34,746 nt of DNA from Epithemia pelagica (Eukaryota; Bacillariophyta; Bacillariophyceae; Surirellales; Surirellaceae). Shown piece after piece: positions 1 to 8,805 of the stretch. Where the stretch lies: assembly GCA_946965045.2 (NCBI GenBank), contig OX459761.1:96001-130746 (forward strand), read 5' to 3'. Position 1 is the stretch's first letter, and every line of letters begins with the position of its first letter. A program made the translations under genes and the position numbers. The notes below the pieces were generated by a model. It had not been told where the DNA came from. It searched no databases and saw only the letters and a list, made by a program, of their open reading frames with translations.

Positions 1-38
1 GCCATTAAGCAAGCCCATCCTAAACTTAAGATATCCAT
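1..38 (-). CDS. petN: petN, cytochrome b6f subunit VIII (5' end only)
   Basis: Only the first 12 complete codons lie in the window; the gene runs off the left edge. The minus strand starts with ATG at 38 and reads MDILSLGWACLM, the expected N-terminus of the ~29-residue PetN, a single-helix subunit of the thylakoid cytochrome b6f complex. Placement next to psbH on the same strand is plausible for a plastid. The call rests on a short stretch, so it is good but not certain. Confidence 0.8.
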   Translation of the reverse strand, partial: MDILSLGWACLM

Positions 39-119
39 TGTTTTGTATTTTTTATTTATTTTTTTTTTTCAATTTAAAAGGATTTTAAAAAAATCCTTTT
101 AAATTATTTCTAATTGATA

Positions 120-323
120 TTATACAATACCATTTGTCCAATCTACATCAACATTTTCAATAATTAAAGATGAATTATAGATTTGTAATATGATTAATAA
201 AAATACTAAGAATGCAGCCATAACTACAGCCATAATTGGAGTTGTTCCCCAACCTGGTGCAACTTTACCATACTCAGCATTTAATGGGCGTAAAAGTTCG
301 CCTAATCTTGTTCGTAATGCCAT
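120..323 (-). CDS. psbH: Photosystem II phosphoprotein H
   Basis: This 67-residue protein matches the PsbH family in length and sequence. The N-terminal [15 protein letters not shown] is followed by the stretch [13 protein letters not shown] and one transmembrane helix at roughly residues 29-48, then a short lumenal tail ending WTNGIV. PsbH is a single-span subunit needed for stable PSII assembly and repair. It lies in the classic psbB-psbT-psbN-psbH cluster, with psbN on the opposite strand between psbH and psbT. The ATG at 323 is the only reasonable start. Confidence 0.97.
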   Translation of the reverse strand: MALRTRLGELLRPLNAEYGKVAPGWGTTPIMAVVMAAFLVFLLIILQIYNSSLIIENVDVDWTNGIV

Positions 324-406
324 AAAAATATTTATATTTCTAATGAATTAATTTTTCTAGTATATGTTATATAATATAAAAATGTTAATTTAGATAAGTA
401 TATAAC

Positions 407-538
407 ATGGAAACAGCAACTATTCTCGTAATTTTTGTCTCAAGCTTACTTTTAGGAATTACCACATATTCTGTTTATACAGCATTTGGACCGTCTGCAA
501 AAAACTTGCGTGATCCATTTGAAGAACATGAGGATTAA
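407..538 (+). CDS. psbN: PsbN, photosystem II assembly factor
   Basis: This 43-codon gene begins [17 protein letters not shown] and ends in the conserved [16 protein letters not shown] tail. The family is 43 residues long, so the copy is full length. PsbN is a single-helix thylakoid protein now regarded as an assembly and repair factor for PSII reaction centres, not a structural subunit. It is encoded opposite to psbH, psbT and psbB, the usual arrangement in plastids and cyanobacteria. Its stop codon abuts a hairpin shared with the convergent psbT. Confidence 0.97.
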   Translation: METATILVIFVSSLLLGITTYSVYTAFGPSAKNLRDPFEEHED

Positions 539-568
539 AAAATAAAACCAAAAAATTGGTTTTATTTT
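539..568. terminator. Bidirectional hairpin between psbN and psbT
   Basis: A perfect 13-bp inverted repeat (539-551 with 556-568) has an AAAA loop. It starts right after the psbN stop and overlaps the last codons and stop of psbT on the other strand. Such hairpins between convergent plastid genes usually set and protect both 3' mRNA ends. Confidence 0.75.
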
Positions 569-660
569 CTAAGAATTCTAGGTGTTTCTCTGAAAAATAC
601 GGCAAAGAAAATTACGATTAAAGTACCAATAAGTAAAAATGTATAAACTAAAGCTTCCAT
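562..660 (-). CDS. psbT: Photosystem II reaction centre protein T
   Basis: This 32-residue protein reads [19 protein letters not shown] and ends in RETPRILRK, the typical PsbT sequence: one membrane helix with a short charged stromal tail. PsbT sits at the PSII dimer interface and helps stabilise the QA site. It lies just downstream of psbB on the same strand, as in nearly all plastids. Full length for the family. Confidence 0.97.
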   Translation of the reverse strand: MEALVYTFLLIGTLIVIFFAVFFRETPRILRK

Positions 661-706
661 TGTTTGATCCTATTTAAATATAAAAACTTAAAAAACTGCT
701 TGTATT

Positions 707-1879
707 TTATACAGCACCTTGTTTTTTCGTTGATTTATCACCAAGCTTTTGGAATGCACCAAATTCTACTTGTTCCGTAACTTCAGCACCGATACCTGTA
801 AATACATCACGGAAGATTGTTCGACCGCCATGCCATAAATGACCAAAGAAGAAAAGTAAAGCAAAGTTAGCATGACCAAAAGTATACCAACCACGTGGAC
901 TACTTCTGAATACACCATCAGATTCTAAGCTTGTTCTATCGAACTCAAAAACTTCTCCTAATTGAGCTTTACGAGCAAATTTCTTAACTGTCGGTGCATC
1001 TTTAAATGTTTGACCATTTAATTTACCACCATAGAAATCTACTGTTACACCAACTTGTTCAATACTGTATTTTGATTCAGCACGACGGAATGGAATATCC
1101 GCACGAATAATACCATCTTTATCAACTAAAATTACAGGGAATGTTTCGAAGAAAGCTGGCATTCGACGTACAGTTAATTCTCGGCCTTCTTTGTCACGGA
1201 AAATTGGATGACCTAACCAAGCTTCAGCAATACCATCACCTTTGTTCATTGCACCAGCACGGAATAAACCACCTTTTGCTGGATTGTTTCCAATATAATC
1301 ATAGAAAGCTAATTTATCTGGAATTCGTGACCATGCTTGGCTTTCTGATAAACCTTCACCTACTGATGCTTCAACTTGACGTTCAATCTCTTGTTGGAAG
1401 TAACCGCTATCCCATTGGTAACGAGTTGGACCGAATAATTCAATTGGAGTAGCTGCTGCACCATACCACATTGTACCAGATGTTACAAAAGCTGCAAAGA
1501 ATACGGCTGAAATACTGCTTGATAAAACAGTTTCAATATTACCCATTCTTAAAGCACGATATAATCGTTGTGGTGGACGTACTGTTAAATGGAATACACC
1601 TGCTAAAATACCAAAAAGACCAGCTGCAATATGATGAGCAGCAATACCACCCGGATTAAATGGATTAAATCCTTCTGGTCCCCATGATGGAGCTACAGGT
1701 TGTACTTTTCCTGCGATTCCGTATGCATCTGATACCCAAATACCAGGTCCAAATAAACCTGTTACGTGGAAAGCACCAAATCCAAAACATAATAAACCTG
1801 ATAATAATAAATGAATACCAAAGATTTTTGGTAAATCTAAAGCAGGTTCACCTGTACGTGGATCACGGAATAATTCTAA
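707..1879 (-). CDS. psbB: psbB exon 2 (CP47, C-terminal 390 residues)
   Basis: This is the second exon of the CP47 core antenna gene. It begins [17 protein letters not shown] at the intron junction and runs through the chlorophyll-binding helices and the large lumenal loop to the stop at 707. Joined to exon 1 it gives 509 codons, the normal CP47 length. CP47 binds chlorophyll a and passes excitation energy to the D1/D2 reaction centre of PSII. An internal Met at 1546 ([10 protein letters not shown]) is not the start; the frame is open and conserved upstream of it to 1879. The base after the intron is fixed by keeping the Trp-Asp-Leu-Glu-Leu reading frame. Confidence 0.95.
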   Translation of the reverse strand, partial: LELFRDPRTGEPALDLPKIFGIHLLLSGLLCFGFGAFHVTGLFGPGIWVSDAYGIAGKVQPVAPSWGPEGFNPFNPGGIAAHHIAAGLFGILAGVFHLTVRPPQRLYRALRMGNIETVLSSSISAVFFAAFVTSGTMWYGAAATPIELFGPTRYQWDSGYFQQEIERQVEASVGEGLSESQAWSRIPDKLAFYDYIGNNPAKGGLFRAGAMNKGDGIAEAWLGHPIFRDKEGRELTVRRMPAFFETFPVILVDKDGIIRADIPFRRAESKYSIEQVGVTVDFYGGKLNGQTFKDAPTVKKFARKAQLGEVFEFDRTSLESDGVFRSSPRGWYTFGHANFALLFFFGHLWHGGRTIFRDVFTGIGAEVTEQVEFGAFQKLGDKSTKKQGAV

Positions 1880-1921
1880 GGTCGGTAAGCTTCCTAAGTT
1901 ACCCCAGGAAACTCCCTTTCA

Positions 1922-1955
1922 AAACCGTACGTGAACCTTTCAATTCATACGGCTC
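1922..1955 (-). ncRNA. Group II intron domain V
   Basis: This 34-nt hairpin starts GAGCCGUAUG and ends CGUACGGUUU, with a GAAA tetraloop and the catalytic AGC triad near its base. This is the most conserved part of group II ribozymes. It sits about 42 nt from the 3' splice site, with the branch-site helix (domain VI) in between. Confidence 0.95.
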
Positions 1956-1997
1956 CTCCATATCTCTAACGAGTTTTATTTTATAACTTTTTTTTTT

Positions 1998-2390
1998 CTA
2001 ACATGGACCAATTTCACCTTTTGCATTTTTGCAAAGATTTCTGAATCTTATACAGCCAACACTAATTGTCTTTGCAACAAAATATACCTTCATAGCTCCA
2101 GGATATTTAATCATAGCAGAGCTGCCCGCTATGACTTCACAAGCTGAAGCTACTATACATGCGCCAGCACAAACTTTGTCGTTTCGAGCAATATCTTCTG
2201 CTGCTTGATATGCAGTAGATCCTATAGCTCTACCACTTTCTATAGCAACAGCCCCTCTGGACATTTGGTCAATTTTATCACCATACTGCACAGCTTGTTC
2301 GGTTGCATTGCCAACCATATATGATATTTCCGTTCCAGCTTTTTCAATAACTTTTTGTGTAGCGCGAGCTATACCTTCTTCTTTTGACAT
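1998..2390 (-). CDS. Hypothetical 130-residue ORF nested in the psbB intron
   Basis: I do not recognise this protein. It lies in domain IV downstream of the intron reverse transcriptase, on the same strand, and ends 43 nt before domain V. The N-terminal half is polar and probably helical (MSKEEGIARATQKVIEKAG). The C-terminal half has two small-residue-rich hydrophobic stretches (about 72-95 and 97-112) and six cysteines, ending in KGEIGPC. It has no RT or endonuclease motif. Its composition is richer in GC than plastid genes, like the rest of the intron. The segment GACIVASACE...MIKYPG aligns without gaps to a segment of the 90-residue ORF at 10439-10711. No Shine-Dalgarno site is visible. 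It is probably a real foreign gene, perhaps a membrane-active or structural protein, but its function is unknown. Confidence 0.6.
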   Translation of the reverse strand: MSKEEGIARATQKVIEKAGTEISYMVGNATEQAVQYGDKIDQMSRGAVAIESGRAIGSTAYQAAEDIARNDKVCAGACIVASACEVIAGSSAMIKYPGAMKVYFVAKTISVGCIRFRNLCKNAKGEIGPC

Positions 2391-2496
2391 AATATATTTT
2401 AAATATTTGTTTTTTTTTTTTTTTTTGAAGTTTATTCACATTCTACTAAACATAGATTTATTGAAAAAAAAGTTATAAATAAATTGTACACCGCGT

Positions 2497-4191
2497 CTAT
2501 CCATGTATTTGATCATGACAATGACCGTGTACTAATCGAAGATTCTTAATAGTGTTTGATCCCCCATCTTTCTTAGGGACAATATGGTCGATTTCGACAA
2601 CTTGCCCTGCATGGATGGGGCCCTTGCACCAAGCACATTTCCCTTCCTGTTGGTTGTGCAAAGTACGTTGTGTGGGGGAAGCACTCGCTTTCCAGCGATT
2701 GTTCCAATATCTTGTATCGCCGTCATATGGGGACTTACCTTTAGTGACTTTCACGTATCTGTTTCGACCAACTCCTTTAGAGTACAGTTTCAGTCGTGAA
2801 GCACGGTCCGGAGTCGCAAAGATCCATTTACGGCCTTCAAACGTGTGGAAATATTTTTGAATAATCCACTTTTTGCCTTTTGATTTGTGTCTATTACAAG
2901 CATAACGCATAAGTCGATAGAACATACGTTCATCACAATACTGAAAAGTATCAGCATTATCAGTAAACGCATAATAATTTGTCCAACCGCGGATGATTGG
3001 GTTTAATGTCGCAATTAATTCTTCTTGCGGACGCTTTTCCATTCTTTTGACAATATCTCGGACATTGTCAATATGTTTTTGAACTCTATCTCTGTCTGGT
3101 TTTTGACTCAAATAATATCGAAGAGGCACTCTTTTGTGTTGATTGGCAACCCACGTTGTTTGTCCGATTCCACATTTTTTATGTGAGAAATAAAACCCCA
3201 AAAATGTAAATCCGGCATTGTTACCCTTATGTTTCTCAAGAGTATGTCGAATAGATGATTTATATTTAGAAATTTTGAGACCTAGTGGGAATAACCACTT
3301 CTTGACTTCTTTCACTACTCTTTCAAGTACTTCGAGATGAGGATGAAGTATCACAAAGTCATCAGCATATCTAACAACCAATCCATTTGATGTCACTGTT
3401 CCTTTTGGAAGTTCACCATTCTTTGACCATGTTGTCAGACATTTTCCAACATGTTCTTCTAACCCATGTAAAGCAACATTTGCTAGTAGAGGAGAAATTG
3501 GTCCACCTTGTGGTGTTCCAACGATGTTAGGTTCAGTAACTCCTTCGAATGTAATTCCAGCTTTTAACCAGGCACGGATTTGTTTTCGAAATCGTGGAAT
3601 TGTATTTAACTTATCCAGTAGCGGTTTATGTGCAATAGTTGGAAAACAACTATCGATGTCTGCATCAAACACATATTTTGCTTTTTGTTTAAGTGACTGA
3701 CAAATTGCTGCTCGTGCATCCTGACAAGATCGGCCTGGTCGAAAACCATAGCTATTAGGCTCAAATCTAGCTTCCCATTCTGGCTCGAGGGCCATTAGGA
3801 GAAGAAATTGTTTTGCTCTATCTCTCATTGTTGGAATACCAAGAGGTCTTTGTCTTCCATTGGGTTTTGGAATAAAAACCCTACGAATAGAATCCGAATT
3901 ACCATCAATATTAAGTTCATTAACAAGGTCAATACGTTGAGTAGGTGTTAGGGAAGCAATCCCGTCTACTCCCGCTGTCCTTTTCCCTCGGTTGTCTTGA
4001 CTTATTCGTCGTACGGCAATAAATTTGGCTGAGGTCAGCCCTACAAGTACTTTTTGTAAAGTTCTTACACTTTTAGAATCATTTCGAACACTCGCATCAT
4101 AAATTCTTTCTTGAATCTTGCGTATTTGCTTATTAAACTTGTTCCAAGGTACCCTACGCCATTGCTCTTCTTTTGTAAGTGTATAGCACAT
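2497..4191 (-). CDS. Group II intron-encoded protein: reverse transcriptase, maturase, HNH endonuclease
   Basis: The protein supports splicing and retrohoming of the psbB intron. From Met at 4191 it has 564 residues. The frame stays open to an ATG at 4308, but those 39 extra codons overlap sequence that looks like intron domain II/III RNA, so I prefer 4191. Numbering from 4308, the RT motifs are RRVFIPKPNGRQRPLGIP (142-159), DADIDSCF (215-222), GTPQGGPISPLLAN (264-277) and the catalytic YADD (314-317). The maturase domain X region follows (about 400-500, with IIRGWTNYY). The C-terminus is an HNH nuclease with CAWC (558-561), EIDHIVPKKDGG and HGHCHDQIH. No frameshift or stop is seen. Its base composition is less AT-rich than that of the host genes. 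It resembles the bacterial/chloroplast-like RT class. Confidence 0.95.
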   Translation of the reverse strand: MCYTLTKEEQWRRVPWNKFNKQIRKIQERIYDASVRNDSKSVRTLQKVLVGLTSAKFIAVRRISQDNRGKRTAGVDGIASLTPTQRIDLVNELNIDGNSDSIRRVFIPKPNGRQRPLGIPTMRDRAKQFLLLMALEPEWEARFEPNSYGFRPGRSCQDARAAICQSLKQKAKYVFDADIDSCFPTIAHKPLLDKLNTIPRFRKQIRAWLKAGITFEGVTEPNIVGTPQGGPISPLLANVALHGLEEHVGKCLTTWSKNGELPKGTVTSNGLVVRYADDFVILHPHLEVLERVVKEVKKWLFPLGLKISKYKSSIRHTLEKHKGNNAGFTFLGFYFSHKKCGIGQTTWVANQHKRVPLRYYLSQKPDRDRVQKHIDNVRDIVKRMEKRPQEELIATLNPIIRGWTNYYAFTDNADTFQYCDERMFYRLMRYACNRHKSKGKKWIIQKYFHTFEGRKWIFATPDRASRLKLYSKGVGRNRYVKVTKGKSPYDGDTRYWNNRWKASASPTQRTLHNQQEGKCAWCKGPIHAGQVVEIDHIVPKKDGGSNTIKNLRLVHGHCHDQIHG

Positions 4192-4442
4192 ATTAAATTC
4201 AATAATTAATTTAGATTTGATATGGTGTGTATGCTCAATAAGGGGATTATCTCCCTTATGACTACTAGCCCTGCTAGTGAGGTACACAATCCTACCTACA
4301 TTTCTCATTTCACCCCATGTTTGGGTGTGATACCTCTAGATCAATAAAGAGGAAGAAAGTGTATTTCTTCAAGTTCCATATATGCTAATTATGAGGTGAT
4401 AGGTTGATGCTCTAACACGCCTCACCCGAATAGATCTAATAC

Positions 4443-4450
4443 ATTGGGAT
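4443..4450 (-). other. EBS1 of the psbB intron
   Basis: On the minus strand this reads ATCCCAAT, the exact complement of the eight bases ending psbB exon 1 (4827-4834). Exon-binding site 1 of domain I pairs with this exon sequence to position the 5' splice site. The match was found by eye and agrees with the GUGCG intron start. Confidence 0.75.
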
Positions 4451-4826
4451 ACCTGTATTAGGGGTATATGAGGATTCCTATATTTAGGACGAGGGTATGA
4501 TACGAACAATTAACCCCTCGTTCGGCAATTACGTGTTTTTATTCCACATCTTCTCTTGGCAGATAACCTTCACGCCTCTGATCTCGCCCAAATCGGATTT
4601 CCATCCACGGGTCATCCTTAAGCATGTCCGTTGCTTTTTCATGGACTTTAAATCGGGGCTTCACCAATTTATCTGAATTGCTCCTTATAAACCAATGCCC
4701 GATTGATCTCTCATCGTCTATTACGATGGATGGGTATTTCACCCATAATCATATTATAGTTCTATTTACACCTTTGTGAAGGGTGCTCATAGGCGCACCT
4801 TGTTAACGGTACGCAACTTGTCGCAC

Positions 4827-5183
4827 ATCCCAATATACCCAATGCCAAATAGCAGCTAAGAAACATAGACCTGATAAAACAATATGTGATAAAGCTACAC
4901 CTTCAAAACTCCAAAGACCAGGATTTGAAACACTTTCACCAGTGATACTCCAACCACCCCATGAATCAGTAATTCCTAATCGAGTCATAAAAGGCATAAC
5001 GAACATGCCTTGTCGCCACATTGGATTTAAAACTGGATCTGATGGATCAAATACAGCTAATTCATATAACGCCATTGAACCAGCCCAACCAGCAACTAAT
5101 CCTGTATGCATAATATGCACAGCAATTAATCTTCCTGGATCATTTAAAACAACAGTGTGAACACGATACCATGGTAATGCCAT
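4827..5183 (-). CDS. psbB: psbB exon 1 (CP47, N-terminal 119 residues)
   Basis: Exon 1 starts [18 protein letters not shown], the invariant CP47 N-terminus, and ends HWVYWD at 4827, after codon 119. Translation continuing past this point leaves the conserved sequence and meets a stop at 4803, inside the intron. The last eight exon bases (ATTGGGAT) are complementary to a segment in the intron at 4443-4450, the expected IBS1-EBS1 pairing, so the boundary is well supported. A GAGGA Shine-Dalgarno-like sequence lies about 10 nt before the ATG. The intron is inserted in phase 0. Confidence 0.95.
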
Positions 5184-5508
5184 AGTAAAAGATTCCTCAA
5201 TATAAATAATGGTTTTTGACTTTCTTACAACTAAACTACATAAAAGTTAGCTAATATACTATTATAAGCCAAGATGAAAAAAATTAAGAGAAAAAATTTA
5301 TTTAATGCCAATACTTCTCTTTCTGAATTACTTTTAGCACCAAATTTGGATTACTAGATTTATAATTTGAACTTTAAAATTAGTTAGCTTAATTCCAAAT
5401 ATTATTTACTAATAGAATTTCCAATTGCACTTGCTAAAATTTAAAATATACAATAAGCTTGACTAAAAAAATATTTTTATTGAATTTACAAAAATTACAT
5501 TTAGTATT
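5184..5508. other. Spacer between divergent psbB and rps14
   Basis: This 325-bp AT-rich spacer separates the divergent psbB (-) and rps14 (+) starts, so it should hold promoters for both. A TATAAT hexamer is readable on the minus strand near 5259-5265, upstream of psbB, without a good -35. On the plus strand a weak TTGCAC...TATACA pair (5425-5452) precedes rps14. I see no gene or RNA here. Confidence 0.5.
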
Positions 5509-5811
5509 ATGGCAAAGAAAAGTATGATTGAACGTGAGAAAAAGCGAATTAAATTACAGAAAAAATATGCTTTGAAACGTATAACCTTATTAAGTAAATA
5601 TAAGAATGAAGAAAGTTTTAGTAAAAAAATGGAACTTCAATCAAAATTGCAGAAATTACCTCGTAATAGTGCAAAAATAAGAATTCGTAACCGCTGTTGG
5701 AAAACAGGACGTCCTAGGGGTGTTTTTCGCGATTTTGGATTATCACGCCATGTCGTTCGAGAAATGGCACATCAATGTTTATTACCAGGTGTTAAAAAAT
5801 CTAGTTGGTAA
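5509..5811 (+). CDS. rps14: Ribosomal protein S14
   Basis: The product is 100 residues, the usual plastid uS14 length. It starts [17 protein letters not shown], and the C-terminal half has the conserved [27 protein letters not shown] segment and ends PGVKKSSW. S14 is a late-assembling protein of the 30S head. It lacks the CxxC zinc pairs of the zinc-binding form, as is normal in plastids. It is followed by psaM and chlI on the same strand. Confidence 0.97.
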   Translation: MAKKSMIEREKKRIKLQKKYALKRITLLSKYKNEESFSKKMELQSKLQKLPRNSAKIRIRNRCWKTGRPRGVFRDFGLSRHVVREMAHQCLLPGVKKSSW

Positions 5812-5939
5812 GAAAAACTTCTTTTAATTTGAAAATTTAATCTACAATTATATACATAAAGTTGAATACTTTCATTTCAATTCAATTTATTTAATTCTTT
5901 AAAATTTAAACAAATTTAATCTATACCAAGGAGTTTTAA

Positions 5940-6032
5940 ATGATTTACGATTCACAAGTTTATACTGCATTATGTATTAGTTTATTAGCTGGAATTTTAG
6001 CAATTCGATTAGGTTCAACACTTTACGAATAA
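5940..6032 (+). CDS. psaM: Photosystem I subunit XII
   Basis: This 30-codon ORF reads MIYDSQVYTALCISLLAG and ends IRLGSTLYE, typical of PsaM: one transmembrane helix in the PSI core, near the trimer/antenna interface. An AAGGAG ribosome-binding site lies 7 nt before the ATG. It sits between rps14 and chlI on the same strand. The size matches the family. Confidence 0.95.
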   Translation: MIYDSQVYTALCISLLAGILAIRLGSTLYE

Positions 6033-6093
6033 AAAATTCTAGAAAACTAGAATATGTAAAAAAACTTTCGATATGAACAACTAATAATAAGTT

Positions 6094-7155
6094 ATGGCAA
6101 CGGAAAAATTAAAAAAATTTAGTACCCCTGTCTTCCCTTTTACTGCAATTGTTGGGCAAGAAGAGATGAAATTAGCATTGCAATTAAATGTAATTGATCC
6201 CAAAATTGGTGGTGTTATGATTATGGGAGATCGAGGAACTGGTAAATCAACAACTATTCGTGCAATTGCTGATTTACTTCCTGAAATTGAAATCGTCAAA
6301 GACGATCCTTTTAACTCAGATAAATCAGATTTAGATCTAATGGGAAATGAAGTCCGAGAAGCAATTCAAAATAATGAATCACTTGAGACAGAATTGATCA
6401 AAATTCCTATGATAGATTTACCATTAGGAGCAACTGAAGATCGTGTCTGTGGAACTATTGATATTGAAAAAGCGTTAACAGAGGGTGTTAAAGCCTTTGA
6501 GCCTGGATTATTAGCAAAAGCAAATCGTGGACTTCTTTATGTTGATGAAGTAAATCTTTTAGATGATCATCTTGTTGATATTTTATTAGATTCAGCAGCT
6601 TCTGGTTGGAATACAGTAGAACGAGAAGGTATTTCGATCCGACATCCAGCTCGTTTTGTTCTTGTTGGATCTGGAAACCCTGAAGAAGGTGAATTACGTC
6701 CACAATTATTAGACAGATTTGGTATGCATGCTGAGATTCGAACAGTGAAGGATCCTATCTTACGTGTAAAAGTGGTAGAGGAAAGAACATCGTTTGACCA
6801 AGATCCAATGATTTGGATAAATAATTATGAAGCTAAACAACAAGAATTAAGAGATCGTATTGTATCTGCTCAAAAATTATTACCAACAGTTCAGATTGAT
6901 TATGATCTTCGCGTAAAAATTTCAGAAGTTTGTAGTCAATTAGATGTTGATGGTTTACGTGGGGATATTGTAACAAATCGTGCTGCAAAAGCTCATGCAG
7001 CTTATAATGGAAGAGATAATGTAACGATTGAAGATATTTCAAAAATTATTACTTTATGTTTACGTCATAGGTTAAGAAAAGATCCTTTAGAATCAATTGA
7101 TTCAGGTGATAAAGTAGGCAAAATTTTTAAAGAAGTTTTTGAAATTGAAGATTAA
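6094..7155 (+). CDS. chlI: Magnesium chelatase subunit I
   Basis: ChlI is the AAA+ ATPase subunit of Mg-chelatase, which inserts Mg2+ into protoporphyrin IX at the branch to chlorophyll. This copy has 353 residues. Walker A is GDRGTGKST (residues 45-53), Walker B is [10 protein letters not shown] (about 146-155), and the arginine-finger region [21 protein letters not shown] follows. Only the I subunit is plastid-encoded here; ChlD and ChlH are normally nuclear in this lineage. It is co-directional with secG, whose start is 28 nt downstream of the chlI stop. Confidence 0.98.
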   Translation: MATEKLKKFSTPVFPFTAIVGQEEMKLALQLNVIDPKIGGVMIMGDRGTGKSTTIRAIADLLPEIEIVKDDPFNSDKSDLDLMGNEVREAIQNNESLETELIKIPMIDLPLGATEDRVCGTIDIEKALTEGVKAFEPGLLAKANRGLLYVDEVNLLDDHLVDILLDSAASGWNTVEREGISIRHPARFVLVGSGNPEEGELRPQLLDRFGMHAEIRTVKDPILRVKVVEERTSFDQDPMIWINNYEAKQQELRDRIVSAQKLLPTVQIDYDLRVKISEVCSQLDVDGLRGDIVTNRAAKAHAAYNGRDNVTIEDISKIITLCLRHRLRKDPLESIDSGDKVGKIFKEVFEIED

Positions 7156-7182
7156 AATAATATTTTTTAAAGATCTAAAATC

Positions 7183-7413
7183 ATGTCCGAATTGTTTCTG
7201 ATTATTATTAGTCTTTTCTTAATTACCATTATTTTTTTACGTTTACCTAAAGAAAGTTTAGGTTTATCTAGTTTTGCGACGAAAAGCGATATACTCGGTT
7301 CTCCAAGTTCAGCGGAAAAATATCTAAATATTGTAACTGCTGTCGGTATTATACTTTACTTTCTTTTAGCTATACAATGGAATCTAGGAAGTAATAATAA
7401 CTATCAATTTTGA
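7183..7413 (+). CDS. secG: SecG-like preprotein translocase subunit (Ycf47)
   Basis: The 76-residue protein has two membrane helices (about 3-20 and 50-67) linked by the diagnostic SecG loop KESLGLSSFATKSDILGSPSSAEK. SecG is the small accessory subunit of the SecYEG channel, here serving thylakoid protein export. The gene is known as ycf47 in red-lineage plastids. The TGA stop lies within a strong hairpin shared with the convergent petD. Confidence 0.9.
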   Translation: MSELFLIIISLFLITIIFLRLPKESLGLSSFATKSDILGSPSSAEKYLNIVTAVGIILYFLLAIQWNLGSNNNYQF

Positions 7414-7445
7414 ACGATTACTACTTTTTAGTAATCGTTCAAAAT
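7407..7445. terminator. Bidirectional hairpin between secG and petD
   Basis: A perfect 17-bp stem (7407-7423 with 7429-7445) has the loop CTTTT. It starts within the last codon of secG and ends 9 nt before the petD stop on the opposite strand. It likely forms the 3' ends of both convergent transcripts. Confidence 0.8.
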
Positions 7446-7454
7446 TTATTCTTA

Positions 7455-7937
7455 TTACCAGAATCCTAAAGAAACTGCTTTATCAATTGGTAAACATGCT
7501 CCAATACCTAACCATACAGCTGCAAAGAATCCAAGAATAAATGCGAAACTTGCAATTGGACGACGGAATGGATTTTGGAATTTATTTACGTTCTCAATAA
7601 ATGGAACAGTAATTAATCCTAATGGTACAGATGCCATAGCTAAAACTCCTAATAATTTATTAGGTAATACACGTAATAAATTAAATGTTGGGAAAAAGTA
7701 CCATTCTGGTAAAATTTCTAATGGTGTGTTAAACGGATCTGCTGGTTCACCAAGTTGTGTCGGTGCTAAAACTGATAATCCTACAACGCAAGATATAATA
7801 CCTAACATTGTTAATGGGAAAATGTATAAAATATCATTCGGCCATGCTGGCTCTCCGTAATAATTATGACCCATTCCTTTTGCTAATTTAGCTCTTAATT
7901 TTGGATCAGTTAAATCTGGTTTTTTAATTACTGACAT
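7455..7937 (-). CDS. petD: Cytochrome b6f complex subunit IV
   Basis: Subunit IV has 160 residues, the standard length, starting [36 protein letters not shown]. It has three transmembrane helices and the conserved quinol-site PEWYFFP motif. With cytochrome b6 it forms the quinol oxidation site of the b6f complex. petB lies directly upstream on the same strand with a 36-nt gap, so the two are probably co-transcribed. No intron is present. Confidence 0.98.
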   Translation of the reverse strand: MSVIKKPDLTDPKLRAKLAKGMGHNYYGEPAWPNDILYIFPLTMLGIISCVVGLSVLAPTQLGEPADPFNTPLEILPEWYFFPTFNLLRVLPNKLLGVLAMASVPLGLITVPFIENVNKFQNPFRRPIASFAFILGFFAAVWLGIGACLPIDKAVSLGFW

Positions 7938-7973
7938 AAAAATTTTTTTTGTTTTTTGTTACTAGTTTATAAA

Positions 7974-8621
7974 TTATAATGGTCCTGAAATACCTTGTTT
8001 ACGAATCATTAAGAAATGCGTTAACATTAAAACAGCAGCTGCTGCAGGTAAAACAAAAGTATGAGCACTATAGAATCGAGTTAATGTTGCTTGACCTACA
8101 CTCTCACCACCACGTAAAAGTAAAACTAAAGGGTCACCAATAATTGGCACAGCTGCAGGAACACCTGTTACAATTTTACATGCCCAGAAACCTACTTGAT
8201 CCCAAGGTAATGAATAACCTGTTACACCAAATGATACTGTAACAACAGCTAATGTTACACCTGTAACCCATGTTAACTCACGTGGTTTTTTAAATCCACC
8301 TGTTAAATAAACACGGAAAATATGAAGTACCATCATTAATACCATCATACTTGCTGACCAACGATGAACTGATCGAATTAACCAGCCAAAATTAACACTT
8401 GTCATAATATACTCAACTGAAGCAAAAGCATCTACAACACTTGGTCTATAATAAAATGTCATAGCAAAACCTGTTGCTACTTGAATTAAGAAACAAGTTA
8501 AAACAAGACCACCAAAACAATAGAAAATATTTACGTGAGGAGGTACGTATTTACTAGAGATATCATCGGCAATTGCTTGAACCTCTAATCGTTCTTCAAA
8601 CCAATCGTAAACTTTATTCAT
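7974..8621 (-). CDS. petB: Cytochrome b6
   Basis: This 215-residue protein is the full-length haem-bearing subunit of the b6f complex. The four axial histidines are present (H86, H100, H187, H202), as is Cys35, which covalently holds the extra haem c_i on the stromal side. Four membrane helices are evident. It starts [15 protein letters not shown] and ends ISGPL, as expected. It is upstream of petD on the same strand, and trnS(UGA) lies just before it. Confidence 0.98.
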   Translation of the reverse strand: MNKVYDWFEERLEVQAIADDISSKYVPPHVNIFYCFGGLVLTCFLIQVATGFAMTFYYRPSVVDAFASVEYIMTSVNFGWLIRSVHRWSASMMVLMMVLHIFRVYLTGGFKKPRELTWVTGVTLAVVTVSFGVTGYSLPWDQVGFWACKIVTGVPAAVPIIGDPLVLLLRGGESVGQATLTRFYSAHTFVLPAAAAVLMLTHFLMIRKQGISGPL

Positions 8622-8683
8622 ACAAAATTATTGGAATATTTTTTTTAACACAGTTAAGCAAACCTAATTCTTAATATTAAAAA

Positions 8684-8770
8684 GGCGAGAGTGGGATTCG
8701 AACCCACGGAACCCGCAAAGATTCACCTGATTTCAAATCAGACGCAATCGACCAACTCTGCCATCTCGCC
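8684..8770 (-). tRNA. trnS-UGA: tRNA-Ser (UGA)
   Basis: An 87-nt class II tRNA with a perfect acceptor pair GGCGAGA/TCTCGCC, a long variable arm and the T-arm GGGTTCGAATCCC. The anticodon stem TCTGA/TCAGG encloses the loop TTTGAAA, giving anticodon UGA. It lies between psaD and petB on the same strand. Confidence 0.95.
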
Positions 8771-8805
8771 AAAAGATTAGCTACAAAACTAATCTTAATT
8801 TCTAA

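Larger units (their letters stand above)
1880..4826 (-). mobile_element. Group II intron in psbB
   Basis: The intron is 2947 nt long. It begins GTGCGAC, fitting the GUGYG consensus, and carries a clear domain V and a domain VI hairpin near its 3' end. EBS1 (4443-4450) matches the last eight exon 1 bases. Domains I-III occupy about 4192-4826; domain IV holds a reverse transcriptase ORF and a second, unrelated ORF. The 3' end must be ...GACC to keep the psbB frame, so it ends CC and not the usual AY. GC content is visibly higher than in neighbouring plastid genes, which suggests recent horizontal acquisition. It looks mobile: the intron protein is intact, with RT, maturase and endonuclease motifs all present. 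Confidence 0.95.

Noticed and set aside
1141-1986. Three open frames on the plus strand (103, 62 and 100 codons)
   Set aside because: They lie antisense to conserved psbB exon 2 and the intron 3' end and have Leu/His/Gln-rich compositions typical of shadow frames.
4192-4308. N-terminal 39 residues of the intron protein from the ATG at 4308
   Set aside because: The stretch has the look of domain II/III intron RNA and lies upstream of the usual RT N-terminal region; Met at 4191 is preferred, although not proven.
4539-4742. 67-codon minus-strand frame in the intron 5' region
   Set aside because: It overlaps structured domain I RNA of the group II intron and has no recognisable protein features.
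4803-4826. Extension of psbB exon 1 to a stop at 4803 (126 residues)
   Set aside because: The last seven codons lie in the intron; the CP47 sequence continues in exon 2 at 1879.
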